64,000 bases of DNA from the NCBI GenBank assembly GCA_026075535.2, contig AP026540.1, forward strand, positions 3,844,001 through 3,908,000. The letters are read 5' to 3'. This document shows, piece after piece, positions 35,099-45,181 of this stretch. The notes beneath the pieces are model-generated. The model saw only the letters and a list, made by a program, of their open reading frames with translations. It had not been told where the DNA came from and made no database searches. The translations under genes and the position numbers were made by a program. Numbering within the stretch: the stretch's first letter is position 1; each line of letters opens with the position of its first letter. Source of the DNA: Tricholoma matsutake (taxonomy: Eukaryota > Basidiomycota > Agaricomycetes > Agaricales > Tricholomataceae).

Positions 35099-35637
35099 TT
35101 ATGTAAAAAAGGATTTCTGAGATCGTTACCAAAATTTGTATTTTCTTGCTCTCGTTGTATACACAAGTACTGCTTTGGAGAAAGATTGGGTACAGCCTGC
35201 CAACGACTTGTTAGAGGATACAGCCTGCAGTGCGTTATTGGCAGAGATATTTATTATAAGTTGTGATGGGAAGGGGGGATGATCCAGCTCGGACAATATC
35301 TCAGCGAGGTGGCTGGGGAAGGGCTCGCACAGCTTGGCTCGTGTAAACTGACAGGCAAAGCCAAATCGTGGTGCCTTCGACCGACCAAGCCTTCGTTTGG
35401 AACACAATGCTCACGGCCATAATGGCTAAATTCGTGGATTCAGAAGAATTCGAGGAGATGCGCTTCAGACAGCCTGAGGAAGAGAGGGAATCGTTCTGCG
35501 TAGGCGGCTTCTCGCTCCTTCCTTCAAGACGAAGATGGTCATAGCGTAGATCTGCATCCAGATAAGTATATGCGGTATAATACAGTGGTGCGACAAGATT
35601 AGATGTTGAAGAAAAATATGAATATGATTGTCTGCCA
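35099..35637. terminator. Shared 3' region of convergent CAND1 and PUT1 genes
   Basis: 539 bp between two stop codons on opposite strands; it must hold both polyadenylation regions. No separate gene is supported. Confidence 0.4.
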
Positions 35638-37696
35638 TCAAGGACCGATCCAAGATCCAAATAGCCTCTTCCGAATCTCTGCACCTGCCCTTCGCCGTTC
35701 TTTGGCTGCAATGCCATCTCCGAGTACAGACCTGTTCTCAATCGCACGACGGGACAGGTAGGGCATCACCTAAAACGTATAAATGAGAAAGAGAGGAAGG
35801 GGACGGAATTTACAACTTGTACCTCGGAAAGGGCGCCATATGGAACGTATCTGTTGACAAGAACTTGAAGTTATGGAGATAACTCGAGGGACATGGTATT
35901 GCACGCACTTGAGAATTACTGGAGTTACGGAACGCATTTTCATTACCAAGAAGTTCGTAAGGTCATCACTCATGCCTACAAAGCACAAACGTTAGCACGA
36001 AATGCTGAACGATATATCTGCGACTAACCATACAGCTGCCCGATGGTCAGCCTCTCCGCAACTCCGTCTCCCAAAACAACCAAGTCCTCCTCGTTAGGCC
36101 CTTTACTTGCCAACCCGTACTTCACAAGTTCATCCAATATCAGCATACAGCTGTCCCAGTTGTGCGTGCCGAACAGCATGCCCACGGATGGTAACGAGTT
36201 CGTATTCCTTCCTTTTCTCGAGTCAACATCTGCTTTGATGCTATTGACAAGCATCTTCACACACGTATTGTAGCACATATCCGTCTCTGACTTTGAAGTC
36301 CACACAGGGGGCTCGGCGTCGGAGGAGATTGAACAATATTTATCAGGCGCGGCATGGGCGGAAAGTTCATGAGGATGATACGCCCCGCGTACGAGTTTGA
36401 CGCCCAGTGCGTAATTGTCGACTTTGGCATCGGCGAGGGCTGCGGCGAGGTGAGAGGGCGTTCTGGGTTTATGATCAGTATGAAATGCTAAGAAGATGGG
36501 AGGATGGTCCAACCTACCGACGGAGGTACGCCTGGTATGTCCCATATACGAGGGGTTGGACTTTCTGGGTATCTTCTTGGCCTCTGGGAGGGAGCTTATT
36601 GAATTGGCGCGTGAGGGATAGTGTGAACGCGTCCAGAGCAGGTTGATACCAACTGGTGACTTCTGGTTAGTATTCCTGACAGTGGTTGATAAATCCTGAA
36701 ACATTACGAACCTGTATTCAGCGTCAATAATGATCGTTACACCGCGCTCCTGTGCACGCGTACAGATGCGTACCAGGTCAGCATGGAGATCACGAAGCAA
36801 CGCAATATCTTCCGCATTCAGCGGTTTGGTTCGTCTAACAGGTTTGTAGAGAATATCAAGATCAGTCGCCCGCGGGGTGCCTGGAAAGGGAATTGGTGAG
36901 GATGTGGTAGGGCGGGTATCCAGGAGATAAGACGATAGTCTGATGAGAGCACTTGCATCTCTTAATAAAGCTGTCTGCAGGAAACGAAGATCATGGCCAT
37001 GGAATGAATCATATAATTGGGACCAGTTGGGCTTACGATCTTGATTGCCACCCAAGTCCTTCGACTCCTAGCGAGATTATGCGCAATACTGTCTTCGAAA
37101 TCGGCAGCAACATCAATACCACGGATGATCTCGTCGACCATTCGGTTGTGTGGAGATGGCCGCTTTTGCTTTGCGTGTGACTCAGCAACAGACGCTGTAG
37201 CGTCGGCCTCCTCGACTTCGACAGAGTATGCGAATAGTGCACCTTTATTTTCGGCACGTAAACTACGCAAAAGAGGTATCGCCTTTTGTGCAGTGTCACC
37301 CCCTACGAACTGGTCGAAGAACGTGATCCGGACAAACGCTTCTGTAATCCACTTCAACGCAGGTATACTCGCTAGCTCAAGTAGTCTTGGAGAGTGGTCG
37401 ACAAGCATAGGGATCGAACAAATGGTGTAGACTGTATATGAGCGAATAAGCGCTCCTAACGACGTTCCGTTGGATTTCGATGACAAGTGTGTCTCGGAAT
37501 CGGCGTGAGCCCTTCCAGTATAGAATGGAGATAGCCCCAAGGCTACAAGGATACCCCCAGAGGCCACAAGGAGACTGCTGGGGCGTTTCCTATTTCCAAC
37601 TTGCGTACTTGCTCTACGCCAATCTAGCCTAGGCCCTATCACACCAGATCGTTGTTTAAAGTACAGCAAAGGACGTTTAGCAAAACCTGCAGACAT
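35638..37696 (-). CDS. PUT1: Proline dehydrogenase, mitochondrial
   Basis: A multi-exon minus-strand gene starting MSAGFAKRPLLYFKQRSG at 37696; the frame is open further to a TTG, but this is the first ATG. The N terminus is basic and low in acidic residues, like a mitochondrial presequence. The FAD-dependent PRODH barrel motifs occur in order: LGVKLVRGAYHPHE, MCYNTCVKML, GTHNWDS, TIGQLYGMSDDLT, YVPYG and YLSRRAIENRSVLGD, with the arginines that hold proline. The protein ends LFGSWIGP and a TGA at 35638-35640. It oxidises proline to pyrroline-5-carboxylate and passes electrons to the respiratory chain. At least six short introns are needed. It converges on CAND1; its promoter lies towards the transposon block. 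Confidence 0.93.
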
Positions 37697-38219
37697 GAAG
37701 TATATTGAGGACAAGAAAGAGGATGATCACGGTATAAAGGGGACAGCATCAACGGACCTAGTTCCACGCGCCATGAGGAAAGAATGGACGGATCTCACGA
37801 ATTGCATAAGTACCGACGTCGGATCGATTCTAATTGGCCGACTCCCGAGTTCGGATACGACGGGCCGACCCAAACACTCTGTGATCCGCTGTGATCCGTC
37901 CAGGTCCTATGATATTATGCATTACTATCACGTGTATTGGGTTGCAAAACGACAGGGAGTTGCAAAATGCAATTTTTAAGAGATCGAGGCTCCTATGCAC
38001 CTGATCATCCCATGAACCAACAAGGAGTACTCAGCACCAGAAAAAAAAACGGTATCCTCCTTTTGGATGTAGAAATGGCTGGGGGACTGAAAAATTCAAC
38101 TCCGAAATTTTTCCTGCTACTGGTTGGCTGATTACCTAAAAAGGAAATTTGGGGGGGCGGGGGGGTCCTCAATGAGGTTTAAATTTTTGAAAGTTGCTCA
38201 GAATGGCCAGTTGCACTGA
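37697..38219. other. Region between PUT1 start and the transposon block; G-rich run
   Basis: The PUT1 promoter must lie at the left end. At 38151-38165 there is a run of seven G, one C and seven G, next to the edge of the retroelement remnants. No gene recognised. Confidence 0.45.
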
Positions 38220-38582
38220 AGAAAAATATCAGAAAAAATAAAAATTTATTTCATCCACCCAGATAGCCATTATTCTGAAGTCATCACCATCACATCATAT
38301 ATATGCGCATGGATCAGAAAGTAAGCATGCATAGCCGTGGACTTTGAGTTTGCCATCAAGTTCAATATTCCACTCTCGGCCTGCCTGCTTTAAACCATAA
38401 AGCGATTTGACTAACCTGCATACTTGACCCATTCCATCTTCACATCCTTCAGGCTGTTGCATATATATTGCCTCTTGCAAAGTGCCATTTAGATATGCGC
38501 CCTTGCCCTTTTTGTCCATTTGTTGTAACTTGAGTCCCTTTTCTGGTACAAGAGCTAGTATCATGCATAATGTATCCACTCA
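38220..38582 (-). pseudogene. Copia B: inverted reverse-transcriptase core
   Basis: Read on the minus strand, this piece encodes the middle of a copia reverse transcriptase: LALVPEKGLKLQQMD, GAYLNGTLQEAIYMQQPEG, LVKSLYGLKQAGREWN and, after a frameshift, DDFRIMAIWVDE at the catalytic box (usually WVDD). It stops where the plus-strand continuation of the same protein begins at 38583, so the core has been flipped relative to the rest of the element. It is not functional. Confidence 0.85.
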
Positions 38583-38952
38583 CTACTTTTTGCTTCATCT
38601 GATAAAATGATGGATCATATAAAAGAAACACTCCGCTCAGAATGGGAAGTAACAGATCTTGGAGAACCAAGTAAAATTGTTGGCATTGAAGTTACACGAA
38701 CTGAGAATGCAATAACTATATCTCAACAGAGATATATTGAAAATATTCTCCATAACAAAGGAATAGCTGATGCAAATCCTACTGGTATACCCATAGACCC
38801 CAATATAAAGCTTGGACCTAATCCAGATGATAACAAACCCAATCGAAGCAATTCATATGCACGATTATTGGGGAGTCTGCAATTTTTGGCAAATTCCACA
38901 AGACCGGATATAAGCTATGCAGTTAATAAACTGGCTACCTACACCGCTAACC
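38583..38952 (+). pseudogene. Copia B: RT C-terminal part, plus strand
   Basis: The frame runs LLFASSDKMMDHIKETL, VTDLGEPSKIVGIEVT, ISQQRYIENIL, YARLLGSLQFLANSTRPDIS and YAVNKLATYTAN, the copia segment that follows the RT active site. It is cut at 38952 by the gypsy insertion. Joined across the gypsy and hAT insertions, the codons continue ANPGLKHHGAIKQILRYLAG at 47490, which proves the nesting order: copia was there first. Confidence 0.9.
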
Positions 38953-39353
38953 TGTTAGGAAACCACCCCATTACCTAATAAAATTTCATTTTTATTTTAT
39001 TATGTTGAATTATGCTACATGACGCCAAATGACGCTACACTTTGATAGCATGAGAATTTATTTCGCACGCATCAAAATGTACGCGCATGTACGAGTGCAT
39101 TGGTAACAACAATGTACAATATATGTAACATAGTATATAAACCCTAAATATATGCCTAGGGGACCCCAGTTGTGTTCTCTTAGGTATTCCACCTACGTTT
39201 TCGGTGTGAAAGGCCTATCTCAACCAACTCATCTATTAATAACCCCTCGCATCAAAACCATCAATTCCCCCATCATGAGCGTGGATCCTGCCCCCTTCTT
39301 GTAGAGAGAACCTGCATGGTCTTAGCTAGCAGATAGTGGGTGTCGCCCTAACA
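38953..39353 (+). repeat. Gypsy 5' LTR
   Basis: 401 bp, beginning TGTTAGGAAACC and ending GCCCTAACA, so the termini form short inverted repeats. A TATA box (tatataa) lies at 39134-39140, the likely transcription start region. Preceded by the target duplication TAACC. Confidence 0.95.
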
Positions 39354-39851
39354 GAAGAACACAACTACCCATATTAGTGCGCCTTCTCTTACTTGTGCAT
39401 ACATCATTGTTTCACCATGCCACATCCAATTACTCATCCTTTCGGCATGAGCTGGAAGTCCTTGTATATACATAATCTACCTTCTCTTTCATAAGCCGAC
39501 ACCAGGCCTCACCTTACATTGCGACTGCCAGTGATCAAGAGGCAGCGCTCGTCATTAGGACAGCTGCAACCAGACAACCGATTGGATCTGGTTTAGTTAT
39601 GATTTACATCACTCTATTCAGACGACTATTTTAGTTACAAGCTGAATTTAGTGTTATCTCCAAGATCAGGCACTGTTGGAAGGGTTATTGATCTGAAGTG
39701 TCAAATTAGGTGCCTGACGAACGATGAATGATTGACAAATGATTGACAAACGATTGACAAACCATCACATGACCTGTAAACATTTGGAGAGGTCTCGAAG
39801 AAAAAAATCTTGAATTTGTCGAAGAAGTGATTCATCACAGATTTTACAATT
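39354..39851 (+). other. Gypsy 5' leader with an 11-bp tandem repeat
   Basis: Untranslated leader between the LTR and gag. Three tandem 11-bp units (tgattgacaaa, the third with cg for tg) occupy 39729-39761. No tRNA-complementary primer site was recognised just after the LTR. Confidence 0.6.
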
Positions 39852-40830
39852 ATGTCCGAACCTTCAACTTCTAATCCTGGCCCCAATCCTGTTCCCACAC
39901 CAGCACTAGAGGCAAAAATTGATGCGCTTACAGTGCAAATGTCACAATTAGTGTCAGTGTTGGCAGCATCACAGCCCAGACAAGCGGAAGTACAGCCAGA
40001 GATGACAGGAGAAAGAGATGATAAGATGGAGGAGATGGTGGAGAAATCTGGAAATGGAAAAGCGCACTTACCTAAGTATGCGCCCCCGCAAATCTTTGAC
40101 AGTACCATGGAGAATACAAAATCCTTCATCAGCTCTATAGTATTGTACATCCATGGGAGGAAGCCAGAGTTTCGTACAGCCGAGTCTAGGATTATGTTTG
40201 CTCTCTCATACATTCAGGGGGGGAAAGCACAGTTCTGGAGAAACGAGGCTATTAATCAAATTGCCATGGGAAATAAACCATTTGCAACCTTCAAGGAATT
40301 TCTGGAGAGATTGGAGGCACAGTTTGGAGACCCTAATCCAAAGGTGACAGCCAATGCTAAATTAAAGACCATGCGCCAAGGTTCCTTAATGGTGGATGAA
40401 TTTATTTTGCAGTTCAAAGCAGAAGCTTCGCAAATGGACATGGGAGAAGCCACGTTGGTAGAGTTTTTGAAAGCAGGATTAAATCCCTCTTTATTCAAGT
40501 CTATCTACTGACTACCTTCTATGCCAGAGAAGTTGGACAAGTGGTATAATTGGGCAATGCACCTTGACCGGCAATATCGGCAGGAATGGGCGGAGTCAAA
40601 GTTGATGTATGGAAGTAGTAAATTTGGAAAGTCATCAGGAGGAAAGTCTGAGAAAGGAAAGGCGCCTCAGGTGCAAGCTCCAAGGGCACAGCCACAAGCC
40701 ATGGCAGTGACACCTATAGTTATGGAGTCAGCAGCACCAGCAGAGGCAATGGAGGTTGATCAAGAGCCCCACTTAAATGTTTTAACTGTGGGCAGTTAGG
40801 ACACATTTCTAGGAATTGTAGGAAGAAAAG
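39852..40830 (+). pseudogene. Gypsy gag with CCHC zinc knuckle, broken
   Basis: Gag starts MSEPSTSNPGPNP at 39852. The capsid-like part contains FDSTMENTKSFISSI, YIQGGKAQFWRNEA and QFGDPNPKVTANAKLKTMRQG. A TGA at 40509-40511 (expected Arg CGA) stops the frame, which then continues LPSMPEKLDKWYNWAM. The nucleocapsid zinc knuckle, CFNCGQLGHISRNC, is near 40778-40819 but in another frame, so a frameshift of one or two bases lies just before it. In an active element gag forms the virus-like particle and binds RNA. Confidence 0.88.
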
Positions 40831-40905
40831 AAAGATTAGGGAAGCTACAATCGAGGAAGTGAAGCCAGAGGAAAGCAAGCAGAAGAATTTTGTGGAAGAG
40901 TCCCA

Positions 40906-43900
40906 GTGAAGGTTTCCCCATTGGTGACCCAGAATTGTTACAATGTATCAGTATCCGAGGAAACCCAGAGCAAATCAGAAAAGGAAATCGAGGAGGAGTA
41001 CAACCGTTCTGAATCATGTGACAAAAAGGAGTACAACTGTTGTCAATCACATGACAAAGAAAATTGTCACGCATCATTTCCGAAAACCCCTAAATTCTTT
41101 ATTCACTCTGCGCGAATAGAACCCGAAATCACCTTGACTGTGGGACTGAAGACAGTGGACATGCATGCAGCTATTGATGTGGAAGTGTTGCTTGATAGTG
41201 GTGCTACAGGATTATTCATTAATCAGTCCTTAATTACCGGAAACGGTATTAACACATGCAAGCTGGTGCAACCTATAATGGTGTACAATATTGACGGAAC
41301 AGTCAATCATGGAGGAACTATCAAGGAGGAGGTGACTATGATCCTAAAGTATCAGGAGCATCAGGAGCAAGCCATATTCGAAGTGTGCGATCTTGGGAAA
41401 ACCAATCTAATAATAGGATGTCCATGGTTATGGAAGCATAATCCCAAAATTGATTGGAAAACTGGGAAAGTACAAATGACTCGTTGTCCTAAGGAATGTA
41501 ATGTGTATGGGAGGAAGATGAAGAAGGAAAAAAGGAAAAAGAAAGAGAAAGAACATCCAAGAAAGTATTCTGTTACGATGGAGGAAGTGGAGGATGAGAA
41601 AATGCCAAATGAGGAAGTTCTGGTCATTATCGAGAAAGAAGAGCAGAAGCAAACCTTTAGAGCAATTTGTGGAGGACAGTCGTGGGACAAGAATATCATG
41701 AAGGTGGAGAAGCCAGTGGAGGAATGGGTGCCAAAAGTGTATCATGAATATCTGTCAGTGTTCCAGAAGAAGGAGTCTGAGCAAATGCCGGTGCGGAAGC
41801 CATGGGATCATGCGATCGAGATGAAGCCAGGGTTTGTGCCAAAAAAGTTGAAGGTATATCCATTATCTCCGATGGAACAAGAAGAAGTGGATGCATTCCT
41901 GAAGGAGCAATTGCGCAAAGGATACATACAACCTTCGAAATCACTGCAGACGTCACCAATATTCTTCATGCCAAAGAAAGACCAAAGGAAGAGGATGCGT
42001 ACAGATTATAGGTATCTGAATGAGTGGACAGTGAAGAATGTGTACCTCCTGCCATTGATCTCAGAAATAATTGACAAGGTGGGAAAAGCCAAAGTCTTTA
42101 CAAAATTGGATTTACGATGGGGATACAACAATGTATGAATAAAGAAAGGAGATGAGTGGAAGGCTGCATTTGCCACGCATCGAGGATCCTTCGAGCCGCT
42201 TGTCATGTTTTTTGGGATGACTAATAGTCCCCTGACCTTTCAGAATATGATGAATGTCATTTTCAAGGACGTAATAGACAAAGGCATGGTAATAATATTT
42301 ATTGATGACATTCTGATATTCATGTAGGATGAAGAGAATCATGAGGCGATAGTGCAGGAGGTGCTATGGAGGTTAGCAGAGAATGATCTATTTTTGAAAC
42401 TGGAGAAGTGTGTGTTTGGGGCAAGCGAGATTGAGTTCCTAGGATTATTGATCGGCCCTGAGGGGATCAAAATGGATCTGATCAAGGTACAGGCAATCAC
42501 AGATTGGCCTGCGCCTACCCATGTCAAGGAGGTTCAAGCCTTCTTGGGACTCGCAAATTATTATCGTTGCTTTGTGCACAATTTTTCTAAAATTGCCACA
42601 CCCTTACATAACCTTATGCAAAAGGGAGTAGTATGGAGGTGGGGAGAGCAGCAGCAGACAGCGTTTGAGGAGTTGAAGAGGAAGTTTGTGGAGGGACCAA
42701 TATTAGCCCCAGTAGATTTCACACGCCCTTTGCGAGTGGAATCCGATGCATCCAATTTTGCTACTGGAGCAGTATTATCAATGCTGTGCGAAGATGACAA
42801 ATGGCATCCTTGTGCATATTTGTCCCGAGGGTTAAATGATGTGGAGAGGAATTATGATGTGCATGACAAAGAGATGTTGGGGATAATACAAGCATTGGAG
42901 GCGTGGAGGCATTATTTGGAGGGATGTACACATCAGATTGAGATCTGGATGGATCATCAAAATCTGCAATACTTCATGTCTGCTAAAAAGCTTAATCGCT
43001 GGCAAGCGTGTTGGGCACTATTCCTATCGCGTTTCAATTTTCACTTGGTCCACAAAGCAGGAAGCTTAAAGAGGAAAGCAGATGCATTATCCAGACATAT
43101 TGATCATAAAAGGGGGGTGGAGGAGGACAATAAAAATGTTACCTTACTCAAACCCAAATACTTTCACATTTGCACTATGCGTCAAGGGCATCTATCAATA
43201 GATAGCTCAGAAACGGAAATGTTGTCTAAAATTAGACAATGTTCAGAAATGGATGATGAAGTAGTGGAAGCCATGAAAGCTCTGAGAGAAGAAAGGTAAT
43301 ATCAAAGGAGATGAATGGGCTGAGGAACAAGGGTTGGTGTTGTTTCGAGGAAAAGTGTATGTACCAAGGGAGATTGTCCGGTTACATCATAATACGCCAA
43401 CTGCTGGACACCCAGGAAGATGGAAGACGTTGGAATTAGTAATGAGAAATTATTGGTGGCCCAGAATTTTGAAGTATGTGTTGGGGTATGTGGATGGATG
43501 TGATACGTGCATGAGGGGGAAGAAATTTCCAGAAAAACCTGCAGGAAAATTAATGCTGAACCCTATACCTAAAGCGCCATGGCGAGATATATCTGTGGAT
43601 TTTATTACCGGATTACCTGAGGCTCAAGGGTACAATGCAATATTCGTAGTATGCGACCGCTTTACAAAGGAGGTCCATATTATTCCTACTACTACAGAAA
43701 CCTCATCATTGGGCTTGGCGCACCTCTATCTAAATCAGGTATGGCGGTTACATGGGTTACCCGATACCATTATCTCCAATCGCAGACCACAGTTTGCTTC
43801 CACACTTATGCAAGAACTGAACAACATATTGGGAATTCAAACTAAACTATCTACGGCATATCACCCACAGACTGATGGGCAGACAGAGAGAATGAACCAG

Positions 43901-44740
43901 GAGTTGGAGCAGTACCTACATATATTTGTCAACTACTGACAAACCAACTGGCCCGAATGGCTGGCAATTGCCAAATTTTCCCACAATAACAAATTCCATT
44001 CGGCTACTCGTATGTCACCCTTTTTCGCAAATTATGGATATCATCCTCGCATGGGAGTAGAACCCAGAAGGGAAGTCAAAGTACAGTCAGTAGAAGACTT
44101 TGTATCTAAGATGCAAAAGGTACAAGAGGAAGCAGAGGCGGCATTGAAGAAAGCACATGATGACATGATGCAACATGCAGATTGTACTTGAGCATGCGCT
44201 CCAGAGTACAAAGTTGGTGACTTGGTATGGCTAAGTACCAAGGACCTGAATATTCCACGACCTTCGAGGAAACTTACAGAAAAACAAGTTGGCCCATATG
44301 CAATCTCTAAAGTAATCTCGCCTAATGCGGTAGTGCTAAAATTACCCCAATCATTCAAGATTGATCCCGAGATTAACGTATCCTGCCTATGCCCTTACCG
44401 CCCACCCACTATTCCTGGCCAACAAACTACTCTGCAACCTCCGATAATAGTAGAAGGTGCTCCAGAATACATAGTTGAAGAAATTCTAGACTCACGTCTT
44501 TGACGGAACAAATTGGAGTTCTTAATAAAGTGGAAAAACTATACCGACGAAAATAATTTGTGGGAACCCAAAGAGAATTGTAAGCAAGCACGTAATGCAA
44601 TCGCCCAATTCTTTAAACATAATCTGAATGCTCCGCATCGCATTGCGAGAATGGTGTATGAGGGGATGAGATTCTGGCCTTACCAAAATTTCACAGAGGG
44701 GACAGACACAATATTTTCTCGCCTGGAAGTCGAGGCATAA
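40906..44740 (+). pseudogene. Gypsy pol: protease, RT, RNase H, integrase, chromodomain
   Basis: Domains appear in order in one broken reading frame set. Aspartic protease: LLDSGATGLFINQS (near 41188). RT: HEYLSVFQKKES, MPKKDQRKRMRTDYRYLNE, VFTKLDLRWGYNN, and the active-site box [10 protein letters not shown] (near 42295). RNase H: VESDASNFATGAVLS and FHLVHKAGSLKRKADALSRH. Integrase: HHNTPTAGHPGRWKTLELV, CDTCMRGK, ISVDFITGLP, and AYHPQTDGQTERMNQELEQY. The second integrase Asp is replaced: ISNRRPQF stands where ISDRGPQF is usual. Chromodomain: VEEILDSRL then FLIKWKNYTDENNLWEPKEN (44476-44585). Stops at 42136, 42325, 43937, 44189 and 44501 interrupt it. Confidence 0.92.
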
Positions 44741-44751
44741 AAGGGGGGTAA
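44737..44751 (+). other. Gypsy polypurine tract
   Basis: The run aaaaggggggtaa directly precedes the 3' LTR, the normal position of the plus-strand primer. Confidence 0.8.
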
Positions 44752-45151
44752 TGTTAGGAAACCACCCCATTACCTAATAAATTTTCATTTTTACTTTATT
44801 ATGTCGAATTACGCTACATGATGCCAAATGATGCTACACTTTGATAGCATGAGAATTTATTTCGCACGCATCAAAATGTACATGCATGTACAAGTGCATC
44901 AGTAACAACAATGTACAATATATGTAACATAGTATACAAACCCTAAATATATGCCTAGGGACCCCAGTTGTGTTCTCTTAGGTATTCCACCTACGTTTTT
45001 GGTGTGAAAGGCCTATCTCAACCAACTCATCTATTAATAACCCCTTGCATCAAAACCATCAATTCCCCCATCATGAGCATGGATCCCCCCCCCCTTCTTG
45101 TAGAGAGAACCGCACAGTCTTAGCTAGCAGATAGTGGGTGTTGCCCTAACA
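44752..45151 (+). repeat. Gypsy 3' LTR
   Basis: 400 bp, beginning TGTTAGGAAACC and ending GCCCTAACA, followed by the target duplication TAACC. Most CpG differences from the 5' LTR are CG there and TG or CA here (for example gacgcc/gatgcc, gacgct/gatgct, tgtcgcc/tgttgcc); the TATA box has become tatacaa. Confidence 0.95.
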
Positions 45152-45181
45152 TAACCCAGGTTTAAAACACCATGGTGCAAT

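Larger units (their letters stand above)
38953..45151 (+). mobile_element. Ty3/gypsy chromodomain retrotransposon, complete but inactivated
   Basis: A full element of 6.2 kb with two LTRs (TGTTAGG...CCTAACA), gag, pol and a chromodomain. The 5-bp target duplication TAACC flanks it (38948-38952 and 45152-45156). The host site is copia B. The LTRs differ at roughly 22 of 400 positions by my count, so the insertion is not recent. Six in-frame stops in gag-pol each look like C-to-T changes (see findings). It belongs with the chromovirus-type fungal elements because the integrase ends in a chromodomain. A recognisable tRNA primer binding site was not found after the 5' LTR. Confidence 0.95.

Noticed and set aside
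37697..37714. Upstream start of proline dehydrogenase
   Set aside because: The codon is TTG; the ATG at 37696 gives a proper presequence.
39354..39400. tRNA primer binding site after the gypsy 5' LTR
   Set aside because: The sequence gaagaacacaactaccc does not match a 3' tRNA end that I can identify; self-priming is possible but not shown.
38953..45151. Classical RIP as the cause of element decay
   Set aside because: The stops are mostly CGA to TGA, that is CpG context, whereas ascomycete RIP prefers CpA. CpG deamination fits better, but a count against a consensus is needed.
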